A stretch of 64,000 bases of DNA from Collinsella sp. GTDB lineage: Bacteria > Actinomycetota > Coriobacteriia > Coriobacteriales > Coriobacteriaceae. The notes beneath the pieces were generated by a model. That model searched no databases, was not told the origin of the DNA, and saw only the letters and a list, made by a program, of their open reading frames with translations. Positions 1 through 8,713 of the stretch are shown here, in pieces (the stretch's first letter is position 1; each line of letters starts with the position of its first letter). Location: NCBI GenBank assembly GCA_019414245.1, contig DXMK01000018.1, positions 1 to 64,000 of the forward strand, read 5' to 3'. Position numbers and translations under genes: made by a program.

Positions 1-53
1 TGGCCACCATGGTCGTGGGCATCATCGGCGCGTTCTTCGGCGTGCTGGCGTAA
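1..53 (+). CDS. C-terminal end of a membrane protein (partial)
   Basis: Only the last 16 codons are present; the reading frame ends at TAA 51-53 and reads ATMVVGIIGAFFGVLA. The segment is entirely hydrophobic with small residues, which fits the last transmembrane helix of a transporter or other integral membrane protein. A strong terminator follows directly. No function can be assigned from this fragment. Confidence 0.55.
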   Translation, partial: ATMVVGIIGAFFGVLA

Positions 54-90
54 GGGCCCGGCTGCATAGATTTTCGTTGCAACCTGGAAA

Positions 91-127
91 GGGGATGGAG
101 CAGGCCTATGCCCTCCATCCCCTTTTT
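91..127 (+). terminator. Rho-independent terminator
   Basis: Perfect 10-bp stem GGGGATGGAG (91-100) / CTCCATCCCC (113-122) followed at once by TTTTT (123-127). It ends the partial gene upstream and isolates the MFS gene that starts at 145. Confidence 0.9.
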
Positions 128-144
128 GTATAGAAGGAGTTCGT

Positions 145-1359
145 ATGTTCGCGAAGGATCGCGAAGCAATGCGCCTGACGCCGGCAGAGGTCAGGCTGAT
201 TCTTATTGAGTCCCTGCAGTGGTGCGCCAACAACGCGGTCTACTTTTTGGGGCTTATCGGTGCGGCCACGTATGATCTGGCTGGCACGGCCTTTTTGGTT
301 GCCGCCATTACGCTCGTGCGCAATCTTATGACGTCGGTGGGCAATATGGTGTCGGGCTCGGTCATCGATCGCTTTGGACCGCGCCGGACGTCGTTTGTGA
401 CGTGCGTGATTACGGCAGTGCTATCGCTTGGCGTGGGGTTGGCGCCGTTGTCTGTCCCCGGGCTTGTGTTTGCCGCGTGCGTCTTGGGACTTGCGGGCGG
501 CTTTATCAACACCTGCACGCATGCGTTTCCGGGATACCTGGAGTCGACCACCGAGGGCCGTACCCGCGTGAACGGCCTCATGGTGTTCTACAGCAATATC
601 GCCTATACCGCTGGCCCGCTGCTCGGCGGTGCCATCGTGAGCTGTTTTGCCACGCAATCGGTCTATCTGCTCATGGCAGGCATGATGGGTGTGGCGGCCG
701 TGCTCTCCTTGGGCTGTCACGAGTGTGTTGCTCCCGCAAAAGGGGAGAAGCCGAAGGGCGGTATTTTGGGCGGCATGGCCGAGGGTGCGCGACTTACGTT
801 TCGCGACCACGACCTGCGCCTCATCTTTATCTCGGGCTTTTTGGGTTTCTTTGCGTTTGGCGCGTTCGATTCGCTGGAGTCGTTGTTCTATCGCGATGTG
901 CTCAACGTGGATATCGTCTGGCTGGGCTGGCTGTCCTCGGTCGTGGGCCTCACTTCCTCGGTGGGCGCGTTCATCCTGACCAAGCTTTCTGCCCGCCATG
1001 TCAACCTGCGATTGCTGCTCGGCGCGCTCATGGCCGTGGGCATTGGGTCCATGGTGTACGTGGGCACCGATATGCTGGGGGTCGCGATTATCGGTCAGGC
1101 GATTAACGGTCTGGCCTGGGGATTCCTGGAACCGCTGCAGATGATCTTGATTCAGGAGCGCGCCGACATCAAATACCTGGGGCGCATTACCGGCTTTGTG
1201 CGTTTTGGCCTGATGAGCGCCGGCGTGCTGCCGCTGCTGGCGGCTCCGTTTTTGGCGGAGGCTTTGGGCGTTCAGGCGGTGCTGTTTGGGGCATCGACCA
1301 TTATTGCGCTGGTAGGAACGCTGTTCTTTGTCACACAAGGGAGGCGCCAGAGGAGTTAG
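145..1359 (+). CDS. MFS transporter
   Basis: A 404-residue polytopic membrane protein of usual MFS length (about 12 helices). The signature loop between helices 2 and 3 is visible as GSVIDRFGPRR at residues 71-81, and the second half begins after a Lys/Gly-rich cytoplasmic loop near residue 200. The ATG has a good AGGAGT ribosome site 8 bases upstream. The family exports or imports small molecules by proton antiport or symport; the substrate cannot be read from sequence. It lies alone between a terminator and the operator of the next operon, so co-function with the sugar genes downstream is not implied. Confidence 0.85.
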   Translation: MFAKDREAMRLTPAEVRLILIESLQWCANNAVYFLGLIGAATYDLAGTAFLVAAITLVRNLMTSVGNMVSGSVIDRFGPRRTSFVTCVITAVLSLGVGLAPLSVPGLVFAACVLGLAGGFINTCTHAFPGYLESTTEGRTRVNGLMVFYSNIAYTAGPLLGGAIVSCFATQSVYLLMAGMMGVAAVLSLGCHECVAPAKGEKPKGGILGGMAEGARLTFRDHDLRLIFISGFLGFFAFGAFDSLESLFYRDVLNVDIVWLGWLSSVVGLTSSVGAFILTKLSARHVNLRLLLGALMAVGIGSMVYVGTDMLGVAIIGQAINGLAWGFLEPLQMILIQERADIKYLGRITGFVRFGLMSAGVLPLLAAPFLAEALGVQAVLFGASTIIALVGTLFFVTQGRRQRS

Positions 1360-1377
1360 CTATACATTCAATTCTAA

Positions 1378-1447
1378 TTTAATACCACTCATCAGAGAAT
1401 TTCGACCGTTCACCGAGGATTGGAGCAGATTGATAAGTGGTATTAAA
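1378..1447 (+). promoter_or_regulatory. Inverted-repeat operator and promoter region of the frl-like genes
   Basis: A perfect 12-bp inverted repeat, TTTAATACCACT (1378-1389) and AGTGGTATTAAA (1436-1447), flanks 46 bp. A consensus TATAAT lies at 1467-1472, with a third related half site TTGGTATC just after it. The arrangement suits a dimeric repressor, possibly a GntR-type sugar regulator, binding two sites upstream of the SIS gene at 1530. The regulator itself is not adjacent. Confidence 0.6.
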
Positions 1448-1529
1448 AACACATTAGGTGTATGTCTATAATTGGTATCGAAAAGAAACGCGATGTATAG
1501 AGTTGCGTGCAGGACAGAAAGGAAAAGCC

Positions 1530-2591
1530 ATGAAGGAAACCGAGAAGATCGAGATCATGCACTTTAGCCAGGAGGGCTACGTCGAGGACGGCAAGAACGT
1601 CTACGAGGCCGGCAAGAAGATGACCGCGCTCGCCGACAAGGTCGCCGACGAGGGCTACGACGCCGTGTTCCTGATGGGCGTCGGCGGCACCTGGGACGAG
1701 CTCATGCAGCTCGAGTACCTCATGAACAAGTTCGGCGACCGCGACCTCGAGGTCTACCTGATCCACGCCGCCGAGTGGAACGTCATGGGCCACAAGCGCA
1801 TGACCGAGAAGTCCGTCGTGCTCACCGCCTCCGAGTCCGGCACCACCCCCGAGGTCCTCGAGGCCGTCAAGAAGATGAAGGGCATGGGCGTGCGCGTCTA
1901 CGCCATGACCAAGCCCGAGGGCCCCATCGGCCAGGCTGTCGGCGCCGAGAACTGCGTCGCCATGGCTTCTGACCATGGTTCGGGCGGCTGCGAGAAGGGC
2001 TACTACCTCGCCGACTGCTTCGGCCTGCGCCTGCTCAACCGCCGCGGCTGCTTCCCCAAGTTCGATCTGTTTATCGAGCAGACCAAGGACATCTGGAAGG
2101 ACATGCTCGATATCCGCAAGCGCTTCGAGCCGCGCGCCGAGGAGCTCGCCAAGAAGTACGCCCTGGCCCCCTACACCATGTTCATCGGCTCCGGTGCCCT
2201 GTGGGGCGAGACGATCCTGTTCTCGATGTGCATCCTGGAGGAGATGCAGTGGAAGCGCACCCGCTACATCACCTCGGCCGACTTCTTCCACGGCACCCTC
2301 GAGCTCGTGGAGCCCGGCGTCCCCGTGTTCCTGTTCATGGGCGAGGACGAGAACCGCAAGCTCGACGAGCGCGTCCGCGCCTTCCTGACCCGCGGTGTGA
2401 CCGGCGACACCGACATCAACATCATCGACACCGCCGAGTTCGCGATCCCCGGCCTTGACGACGAGTTCCGCGTCATCGTCTCCCCGTGGATCCTCTCCTC
2501 GCTGATCACCGATCGCCTTGCCGCTTACTACGAGACGGTCACCAAGCACAACCTCAACTACCGTCGCTACTATCACCAGTTCGACTACTAA
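1530..2591 (+). CDS. SIS-domain sugar-phosphate deglycase/isomerase, FrlB-like
   Basis: 353 residues using the ATG at 1530, which has a ribosome site (AGAAAGGA) that the longer in-frame start lacks. Two SIS (sugar isomerase) modules are seen: the first has GVGGTWDE (about 50-57) and the Ser/Thr phosphate-binding loop SESGTTPEV (about 101-109), the second begins near FIGSGALWGE. Length and architecture match fructosamine/fructoselysine-6-phosphate deglycase (FrlB) and the AgaS/GlmS isomerase group. The following gene is a FrlC-like epimerase, which supports use of Amadori compounds or related amino sugars. No kinase or permease is nearby, so the exact substrate stays open. Confidence 0.75.
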   Translation: MKETEKIEIMHFSQEGYVEDGKNVYEAGKKMTALADKVADEGYDAVFLMGVGGTWDELMQLEYLMNKFGDRDLEVYLIHAAEWNVMGHKRMTEKSVVLTASESGTTPEVLEAVKKMKGMGVRVYAMTKPEGPIGQAVGAENCVAMASDHGSGGCEKGYYLADCFGLRLLNRRGCFPKFDLFIEQTKDIWKDMLDIRKRFEPRAEELAKKYALAPYTMFIGSGALWGETILFSMCILEEMQWKRTRYITSADFFHGTLELVEPGVPVFLFMGEDENRKLDERVRAFLTRGVTGDTDINIIDTAEFAIPGLDDEFRVIVSPWILSSLITDRLAAYYETVTKHNLNYRRYYHQFDY

Positions 2592-2664
2592 GAGCAAATA
2601 ACGTTTGTGTAATCGGGCCTCGCTCCTATATGGAACGGGGCCTCGCTTGGGTTGGAGAGTAATT

Positions 2665-3501
2665 ATGAGCTATCCCCAGCTTGCCGTCATGAATATCAGC
2701 CATCGTTATTTTGACCTTGAGGAGTTCTTTTCTTCGGCGTCGGCTTCGGGCTACACGTGTTGCGAGCTTTGGACCGGGGCGATGCATCTGTATGTCGATT
2801 GCCATGGATACGATTCGCTCGAACGGGTACGGGAGCTGTCGCAGCGGTATGGGGTTCGGATTGTGGGGCTTTGTCCCGAACAGAACAACCCCAAGCCGTG
2901 GAATATCGCGGCGCGCGGGAATGAGGCGCGTGCCCGCACGCTCGCGTACTTTAAGAACGTTGTAGATATCGCGGCGGAACTTGGAGCCGAGCAGGTCATG
3001 GTCTCGAGCGGCTGGGCATTTTTGAACGAGCCGATCGAGGACGCGTGGGGTCGCAGCGCCTCGATGCTGCGTGCGATTGCCGAGCATGCGGGAGAGCGCG
3101 GCGTGCGACTGGTGCTCGAGGCCCTACAGCCGGTTGAGTCGATGATCGTGAACTCGGCGGCCGACACGAAGCGCATGATTGAGGCAGTTGATCATCCGGC
3201 ACTTAAGGCGTGTCTGGATTTGGGCGCTATGGCGGTGGCAGGGGATACCATCGACGATTATTTCGATCTGCTTGGCGATGATGTCGCCCACGTGCATTTT
3301 GTCGATGTTGCGGCAGATGGCACGACGCATCTTGCCTGGGGTGACGGCGACCGCGATATGCGCGCCGACCTGGATAGGCTGGTGGCGCGCGGCTATCGCG
3401 GAGTTGTTTCGGCCGAGACCTATGACTGGCGCTATTTTGCCGACCCCGCAGCTGCCGATGCGCAGGTAATGGCAGAGTATCGTCGTGCGATTGGCGTCTA
3501 G
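2665..3501 (+). CDS. Sugar phosphate isomerase/epimerase (TIM barrel), FrlC-like
   Basis: 278 residues from the ATG at 2665, preceded by GGAGAG; the in-frame extension to 2605 has no ribosome site. It is an AP-endonuclease-2/xylose-isomerase-like TIM barrel. Metal ligands expected for the family are visible: E in LVLEALQP, D in CLDLGAMA, H in HVHFVDV, and E in VSAETYDW near the C terminus. FrlC of E. coli, a fructoselysine 3-epimerase, belongs to this family and is linked to FrlB, as here. The 73-bp gap to the SIS gene has no clear terminator, so the two are probably co-transcribed. Confidence 0.75.
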   Translation: MSYPQLAVMNISHRYFDLEEFFSSASASGYTCCELWTGAMHLYVDCHGYDSLERVRELSQRYGVRIVGLCPEQNNPKPWNIAARGNEARARTLAYFKNVVDIAAELGAEQVMVSSGWAFLNEPIEDAWGRSASMLRAIAEHAGERGVRLVLEALQPVESMIVNSAADTKRMIEAVDHPALKACLDLGAMAVAGDTIDDYFDLLGDDVAHVHFVDVAADGTTHLAWGDGDRDMRADLDRLVARGYRGVVSAETYDWRYFADPAAADAQVMAEYRRAIGV

Positions 3502-3605
3502 GTGGGGTTGGGTTGCGACAATCCGCTCCTATGTTTCCAAATGAATACGGTGTGAGCCGAGGAGGACGATTCTCCCCGCAAACACTCTAGTATGCTAAAG
3601 TACCC

Positions 3606-3635
3606 AGAAGACCGGCGAAGCTATGCCGGTCTTCT
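3606..3635 (+). promoter_or_regulatory. Leader hairpin of the his operon
   Basis: Perfect 11-bp stem AGAAGACCGGC (3606-3616) / GCCGGTCTTCT (3625-3635) with an 8-base loop, followed by GCTCTAT rather than a clean T run. It is either a weak terminator for the epimerase gene or a leader structure of the his transcript; a possible -10 (TATGCT, near 3592) lies just upstream. No T-box or His-rich leader peptide is seen. Confidence 0.55.
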
Positions 3636-3671
3636 GCTCTATATGAAACACAGCATGAGGAGGCTCACCAG

Positions 3672-5387
3672 ATGACGGCCACACCGTGGGGATTCCGGGA
3701 CATATTGCCCGAGGAGGCTCAGGCGCGCGAGGAGATCGCATATACGGTGAAGGGCCGCCTCAGGGAGCATCATTACCTTCCGGTCGAGACGCCGCTGCTC
3801 GAGGACAAGGGTTCACTCGAGGAAGGCGGCCGCATCGCGGATACTCCGTTCAAGCTTTTTGACGACGACGGCCGCTTGTTGGTGGTCCGTCCCGACAACA
3901 CGCTGCCGATCGTACGCCTGGTTTCGACCCGCATGCGCGCTGCCGACCTGCCCCTGCGCCTTCGCTACGAGGCGCCGGTGGTTCGTGAGTGTCAGCGAAA
4001 TGCCGGTGGTTCGCGCCAGTTTACACAGTTGGGCTTTGAGCTTATCGGCGCGGGCGATACCGCGGGCGATGTCGAGATCGTCTCGCTGGTGGCCGAGGCT
4101 GTGCGCAAGCTGGCACTTCCCGATGCGCGCATTATCGCGGGCAGCGTGCGTCCGTTTAAGGAGCTGCTCGCGGCGTGCGAGGATCGCGAGCTGGCCGCCG
4201 AGGCCCTGCGCTGTGTGCACGCCAACGACTTTGTGGGGCTCGATGCCCGCGTGACGGCAAGCGCCGAGTCCGATGCCGTCAAGGCCGCCATTAGCGAGCT
4301 GCCGCGCCTACACGGCGGAGCCGAGGTGCTTGACCGCGTGGACGCGCTGCTGGAGACCGCCGGTATCGTCGCGCCGCTGACGCGCGAGCTGCGTGCCCTG
4401 GTCGAGGGCCTGGCTCCCGAGGACGCCCAGGTGCTGTCCTTCGACTTCTCCATCATGAACTCGTTTGATTACTATACGGGCCTGGTCTTTAAGGCCTATG
4501 CCGGCGGCCTGCCCGATCCGGTCGGTTCGGGCGGACGCTACGACTCCATCTTTACCGGTGCATTTGGCGACGGCATCGAGGTGCCGGCGGCGGGCTTCGC
4601 CTTTTCGCTCGAGCGCCTGGAGGCCGCGCGCACCTCGGCCGAGGATGCCGCTTCCGATGGCGACCACGCCGCGGGCCGTGGTGCCGAGGGCCCGCTGCGC
4701 ATCGCCGTGCCCAAGGGCTCGCTTAAGGCCGACACGCTCGATGTGCTCGAGGCCGCGGGCTTGGACGTCTCTGAGCTGCGCGATCCCGGCCGTCACCTGA
4801 TCGTGCGTGGTCGCGACACACGTGCCGGCGAGGGCACGGTCGGCGATATCGAATTTGTCATCGTGCGTCCCAGCGACGCGCCCGCTTTTGTGGGCTGCGG
4901 CGGTGCCGACTGTGGCATCTGCGGCTGGGACTCGCTTATCGAGGCAGACCTCAACCTGCTGCAGCTGGTCGATCTGGGCTACGGCCTGTGCACCTTTATC
5001 GAGGCGGAGCCCGCGTGGCGCGCCGGCCAGGCCGAGCGCAACTATGCCCGCCGTGGGTCGCTTCGCGTGGCCACCAAGTATCCGCGCATCGCGAGTGCCT
5101 GGTATGCCGAGCGCGGCGTGAACGCCGACATCGTCTCGCTGCACGGCAACATCGAGCTGGGCCCCATTGTCGGCATGACCGATCGCATCGTGGATATTAC
5201 CGCCACGGGCGCCACACTGCGCGATAACGACCTGGTCATCACCGGCCGCATCATGGACTGCACGGCCCGCTTCTTCGTCAACCCGGGTGCCGCTCGCTTG
5301 GATCAGCGCGTGCGCAATCTGGCCGATCGCCTGGCCGCGGCTGTTAAGGACAAGCATTTTGAGCCCGTTGCGGGCTCGGCACAATAG
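3672..5387 (+). CDS. hisG: Fused ATP phosphoribosyltransferase HisZ-HisG
   Basis: First enzyme of histidine synthesis (ATP + PRPP to phosphoribosyl-ATP). The 571-residue protein has two domains. Residues 1-320 are a class II tRNA-synthetase-like HisZ regulatory domain (VVRPDNT 71-77, SGGRYD 286-291). After a Ser/Ala/Asp/Gly linker (about 320-340) comes a short-form HisG catalytic domain (RIAVPKGSL from 343, to about 565). In most bacteria with short HisG these are two proteins forming a hetero-octamer. The reading frame is unbroken through the linker and codon use is uniform, so the fusion looks native. The ATG at 3672 has AGGAGG 9 bases upstream. Confidence 0.92.
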   Translation: MTATPWGFRDILPEEAQAREEIAYTVKGRLREHHYLPVETPLLEDKGSLEEGGRIADTPFKLFDDDGRLLVVRPDNTLPIVRLVSTRMRAADLPLRLRYEAPVVRECQRNAGGSRQFTQLGFELIGAGDTAGDVEIVSLVAEAVRKLALPDARIIAGSVRPFKELLAACEDRELAAEALRCVHANDFVGLDARVTASAESDAVKAAISELPRLHGGAEVLDRVDALLETAGIVAPLTRELRALVEGLAPEDAQVLSFDFSIMNSFDYYTGLVFKAYAGGLPDPVGSGGRYDSIFTGAFGDGIEVPAAGFAFSLERLEAARTSAEDAASDGDHAAGRGAEGPLRIAVPKGSLKADTLDVLEAAGLDVSELRDPGRHLIVRGRDTRAGEGTVGDIEFVIVRPSDAPAFVGCGGADCGICGWDSLIEADLNLLQLVDLGYGLCTFIEAEPAWRAGQAERNYARRGSLRVATKYPRIASAWYAERGVNADIVSLHGNIELGPIVGMTDRIVDITATGATLRDNDLVITGRIMDCTARFFVNPGAARLDQRVRNLADRLAAAVKDKHFEPVAGSAQ

Positions 5388-5492
5388 CGCGAGCACGCAC
5401 GGGCGCCCCAACGTCCGGGCTGCGGGCCGACTGGCGCCGCCGCCCGGTCTCTCGTTTTTCGAACACAACCTCGACCGATAGGGGATACCGAA

Positions 5493-6929
5493 ATGAAGAC
5501 CATCAAGCTTGCTCCCGGTGAGCGCCTCGTTACCAACCAGCTCAACCGCAAGGGCGTGCTGCCGCAAAACATCATCGACGCCGCCCGCGATATCGTGGCC
5601 AACGTGCGTGCCAACGGCGATGCCGCGGTGCGTGATTACTGTCAGCGTTTTGACGGTGTTGAGCTGCAGGGCTTCCGCCTGCCTCAGGAACAGATCGATG
5701 CCGCGCTCGAAGGCCTCGATCCCGCTTTTGTCGTGGCGCTCGAAAAGGCTGCACGCCAGATTCGTGAGTTCCACCAGCGCGAGGTCGAGCAGAGCTGGTT
5801 TACCACACGCCCGGACGGCACGATGCTCGGCGTTAAGGTGACCTCGCTCGCGGCGGCCGGCATCTATGTGCCGGGCGGCCGCGCGCAGTATCCCTCCACG
5901 GTGCTCATGAATGCCATTCCCGCCAAGGTGGCCGGCGTCAAGCGCGTGGTTATGGTGACCCCGCCGCAAAAGGATGGACTGATTAGCCCGTATACGCTCG
6001 CGGCCGCTAAACTCGGCGGCGTGGACGAAATCTATATGGTGGGCGGCGCTCAGGCCGTGGCCGCGCTGGCGTACGGTACCGAGACAATTCCGCGTGTCGA
6101 TAAAATCACCGGCCCGGGCAACGCCTTTGTCGCCGCTGCCAAGCAGATTGTCTCGGGCGATGTGGGCATCGACATGGTCGCCGGTCCCTCCGAGGTCTGC
6201 GTGCTGGCCGATGCCACGGCCAAGCCCATGGTAGTCGCGGCCGACCTGATGGCCCAGGCCGAGCACGATCCGCTGGCGGCTTGCTATCTGGTGACCTGCG
6301 ACGAGCAGTTTGCGCGCGAGGTCGAGGCGGGCATCGACATCCTGGTGGCGCAGTCGCCGCGCGCCGAGATCACACGCGCTTCGCTCGATAACGAAGGCAC
6401 CATCGTGGTGGCCGCCGACATGGCTGCCGCCGTCGAGGCCGTGAACACCGTGGCGCCCGAGCACCTTGAGCTGCACTGCAAGGACGCGATGGGCCTGCTC
6501 GGCGGCATTCGCAACGCCGGCGCCATCTTTGTGGGCGCTTGGAGCTCCGAGCCGCTCGGCGATTATGTTGCCGGCCCCAACCACACGCTGCCGACCGGCG
6601 GCACGGCCATGTTCTCCAACCCGCTTTCGGTCGAAGAGTTCGTTAAGCGCTCGAGTGTCATTTGCTATACGCCCGAGGGCCTACTCTCGGACGCTCCCGC
6701 TACGCAGCGTTTGGCCGAGGCCGAGGGCCTGTGGGCGCACGCGCTTTCGGCCGCACTGCGTCGCCGCGTGTTGGAGCAGGGCGAGGATGCCGTGAGCGCC
6801 GAGTCGCTCGCCGCGGCCGACTTGACCAAGGTTGCCTGGCCGGGCGACGCCGTGGCGACGGTTGCCGAGGGCGTTGACCTGGCGGCTGCGGGCGCAGATG
6901 GCGTTGGCCCGACCGGCAAGGAGGCCTAA
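5493..6929 (+). CDS. hisD: Histidinol dehydrogenase
   Basis: Catalyses the last two oxidations, L-histidinol to L-histidine, with NAD and zinc. 478 residues, somewhat longer than the usual 430 because of an Ala/Gly-rich C-terminal tail. Conserved blocks include the family signature around GNAFVAAAKQIVSGDVGIDM, the GPSEV turn, the zinc/catalytic region AEHDPLA, and VAPEHLELH followed by AGPNHTLPT near the C terminus. It sits 105 bp after hisZG and one base before hisC, as second gene of the operon. Confidence 0.96.
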   Translation: MKTIKLAPGERLVTNQLNRKGVLPQNIIDAARDIVANVRANGDAAVRDYCQRFDGVELQGFRLPQEQIDAALEGLDPAFVVALEKAARQIREFHQREVEQSWFTTRPDGTMLGVKVTSLAAAGIYVPGGRAQYPSTVLMNAIPAKVAGVKRVVMVTPPQKDGLISPYTLAAAKLGGVDEIYMVGGAQAVAALAYGTETIPRVDKITGPGNAFVAAAKQIVSGDVGIDMVAGPSEVCVLADATAKPMVVAADLMAQAEHDPLAACYLVTCDEQFAREVEAGIDILVAQSPRAEITRASLDNEGTIVVAADMAAAVEAVNTVAPEHLELHCKDAMGLLGGIRNAGAIFVGAWSSEPLGDYVAGPNHTLPTGGTAMFSNPLSVEEFVKRSSVICYTPEGLLSDAPATQRLAEAEGLWAHALSAALRRRVLEQGEDAVSAESLAAADLTKVAWPGDAVATVAEGVDLAAAGADGVGPTGKEA

Positions 6930-6930
6930 T

Positions 6931-8046
6931 ATGGCCGAACTCACGCCGCGCATGAAGGAGCTCGTCCAGCCCTATCTGGCAGGCATCGAGCCCTACGATC
7001 CCAACTTTACGCCCACGCGCATCAACCTTTCGGCAAACGAGAACACCTACCCCGTGCCGGCCGGCGTGCGCGAGGCGATCGATGCGGCCCTGGCTGCCAC
7101 GCCGCTCAACCGTTATCCCGATCCCATGTCGAACGACCTGCGCGACGAGCTCGCCGCTTGGCATGGCGTGACGCGCGAGAGCATCTGCGTGGGAAACGGC
7201 GGCGACGAGCTGCTCTATAACTACCTGCTGGCGTTTGGCGGCGCGGGGAGGACCCTGCTCAACTGCCCGCCGTGCTTTAGCGAGTATGCGTTCTTTGCGT
7301 CGCTGTGCCAGACCGAGGTGCGCGACGTGTGGCGCGACCCGGCGACCTTTGAGCTCGACCAGGCAGCCGTGCTTGCGGCGGCACCCGAGTGCAACCTGGC
7401 CATCGTGACCTCGCCCAATAACCCCACGGGCGACGTGGCACCGCTCGACTTTGTCGCGGCGCTGTGCGATGCGTGCCCCGGCATGGTCATGGTCGACGAG
7501 GCCTACGTTGAGTTTGCCGACGATTCGTTTGGAGCGGCCACCACGGCGCAGGGGCTTATCGCCGAGCATCCCAACCTGGTGATTCTGCATACGTTGTCCA
7601 AGGCGTTTGGCGCTGCCGGTACGCGTCTGGGTTACGTGATCGCGGCACCCGAGGTCGTCGACGTGTTCGCGGCGATTCGCCAGATCTATTCGGTCAATGT
7701 GCTGAGCCAGGCGGCGGCGCTTGCCTGCGTGCGTGCCCGCGATGCGTACGCGCCCGTGGTGGCACAGGTCGCATCCGAGCGCGAGCGCGAGCTGTGCGCC
7801 CTGCGCGCAATGGCTGCCGAGGGCCTGCCCGTGGAGGTATGGCCGAGCGCGGCAAACTTTGTGCTCGTGCGCACGCCGCATGCCACGCGCGTGCGCGAGC
7901 GTCTGCGCGACGAGTATTCAATTTTGATGCGCGACTTTAGCTACGCGCCGGGGCTCGCGGACTGCCTGCGCATTACCGTGGGTACCCCGCAAGAAAACGA
8001 CGAGGTGCTGGCCGCGTTTGCCGCGCTGGTGAAGGAGGAGATGTAG
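6931..8046 (+). CDS. hisC: Histidinol-phosphate aminotransferase
   Basis: PLP enzyme converting imidazole-acetol phosphate to histidinol phosphate. 371 residues from the ATG at 6931, with AAGGAGG inside the end of hisD; an in-frame longer reading starts inside hisD and is rejected. Class I/II aminotransferase marks: SPNNPTGD, VDEAYVEF, and the Schiff-base lysine in HTLSKAFGAAGTRLGY. It is coupled one base after hisD and abuts hisB. Confidence 0.96.
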   Translation: MAELTPRMKELVQPYLAGIEPYDPNFTPTRINLSANENTYPVPAGVREAIDAALAATPLNRYPDPMSNDLRDELAAWHGVTRESICVGNGGDELLYNYLLAFGGAGRTLLNCPPCFSEYAFFASLCQTEVRDVWRDPATFELDQAAVLAAAPECNLAIVTSPNNPTGDVAPLDFVAALCDACPGMVMVDEAYVEFADDSFGAATTAQGLIAEHPNLVILHTLSKAFGAAGTRLGYVIAAPEVVDVFAAIRQIYSVNVLSQAAALACVRARDAYAPVVAQVASERERELCALRAMAAEGLPVEVWPSAANFVLVRTPHATRVRERLRDEYSILMRDFSYAPGLADCLRITVGTPQENDEVLAAFAALVKEEM

Positions 8047-8634
8047 ATGGACCGCTATGCCGAGGTAACCCGCAAGACGGGCGAGACCGACATTGTCGTA
8101 AAGCTCGACCTGGACGGATCTGGCGTGTGCGATATCTCGACCGGCGTGCCGTTTTTCGACCACATGCTCAACGCTTTTGGCCGCCATGGCCTGTTCGATC
8201 TGACGGTGCGCGCGGTGGGCGACGTGGAAGTCGATGCGCACCACACCGTCGAGGACACGGGCATTGTGCTGGGCGAGGCGTTCTGCCAGGCGCTGGGCGA
8301 CAAGGCGGGTATTACGCGCTTTGCCGACGCGGCGATTGCCATGGACGAGACGCTCGTGATGGCCGCCGTGGACATTTCGGGTCGCGGCCAGGCCTATTGC
8401 GAGCTGCCCGTGCCGACCGAGCGCGTGGGTAGCTTTGATACTGAGCTAGCCGTCGAGTTCTTCTATGCCTTCGCGCGTGACGCCAAGCTCACGCTGCACG
8501 TGCGCGAACTGGCGGGCGGTAACTCGCATCACATTATCGAGGCCGCCTTTAAGGCCGTGGGCCGCACGATGCGCCACGCCTGCGAGCTCGATCCCCGCGT
8601 GCAGGGCATCCCCAGCACCAAGGGCTCACTGTAA
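8047..8634 (+). CDS. hisB: Imidazoleglycerol-phosphate dehydratase
   Basis: Dehydrates IGP to imidazole-acetol phosphate. 195 residues, the standard length of the monofunctional enzyme without a phosphatase domain. The Mn-binding His/Glu clusters are clear: FFDHMLNAFGRHG, DAHHTVEDTG and GGNSHHIIEAAFKA. The ATG follows the hisC stop codon with no gap (TAGATG), so translation is probably coupled. The missing phosphatase activity is supplied by the PHP gene at 12011-12922. Confidence 0.97.
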   Translation: MDRYAEVTRKTGETDIVVKLDLDGSGVCDISTGVPFFDHMLNAFGRHGLFDLTVRAVGDVEVDAHHTVEDTGIVLGEAFCQALGDKAGITRFADAAIAMDETLVMAAVDISGRGQAYCELPVPTERVGSFDTELAVEFFYAFARDAKLTLHVRELAGGNSHHIIEAAFKAVGRTMRHACELDPRVQGIPSTKGSL

Positions 8635-8647
8635 CCGTCACAAGGGT

Positions 8648-8688
8648 AAAACCACCACGAAGGTGCCTGTCCCCTTTGTGGTGGTTTT
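8648..8688. repeat. REP-like palindrome in the hisB-hisH gap
   Basis: AAAACCACCAC (8648-8658) pairs with GTGGTGGTTTT (8678-8688); the stem continues inward through G-U, A-U, A-U, G-C, G-C to a loop containing GTGCCTGTC. The loop carries the same GTCCCC core as the REP-like units elsewhere in the window. It sits inside an operon between two genes that otherwise nearly touch. Confidence 0.65.
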
Positions 8689-8713
8689 GGACGAAGAGAT
8701 TAGGGAGGGTCGC

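Noticed and set aside
3502..3671. T-box riboswitch or His attenuator in front of the his operon
   Set aside because: No T-box sequence, specifier loop or His-codon run; only one hairpin is present.
3672..4640. Histidyl-tRNA synthetase
   Set aside because: The synthetase-like domain is directly fused to HisG and lacks an anticodon-binding domain, so it is HisZ.
4308..6584. Very long antisense open frame opposite hisZG and hisD
   Set aside because: No homology, Arg/Gly/His-rich composition; it is the mirror of GC-biased codons in real genes. The same holds for long antisense frames opposite eno, the R1/R2 genes and purH.
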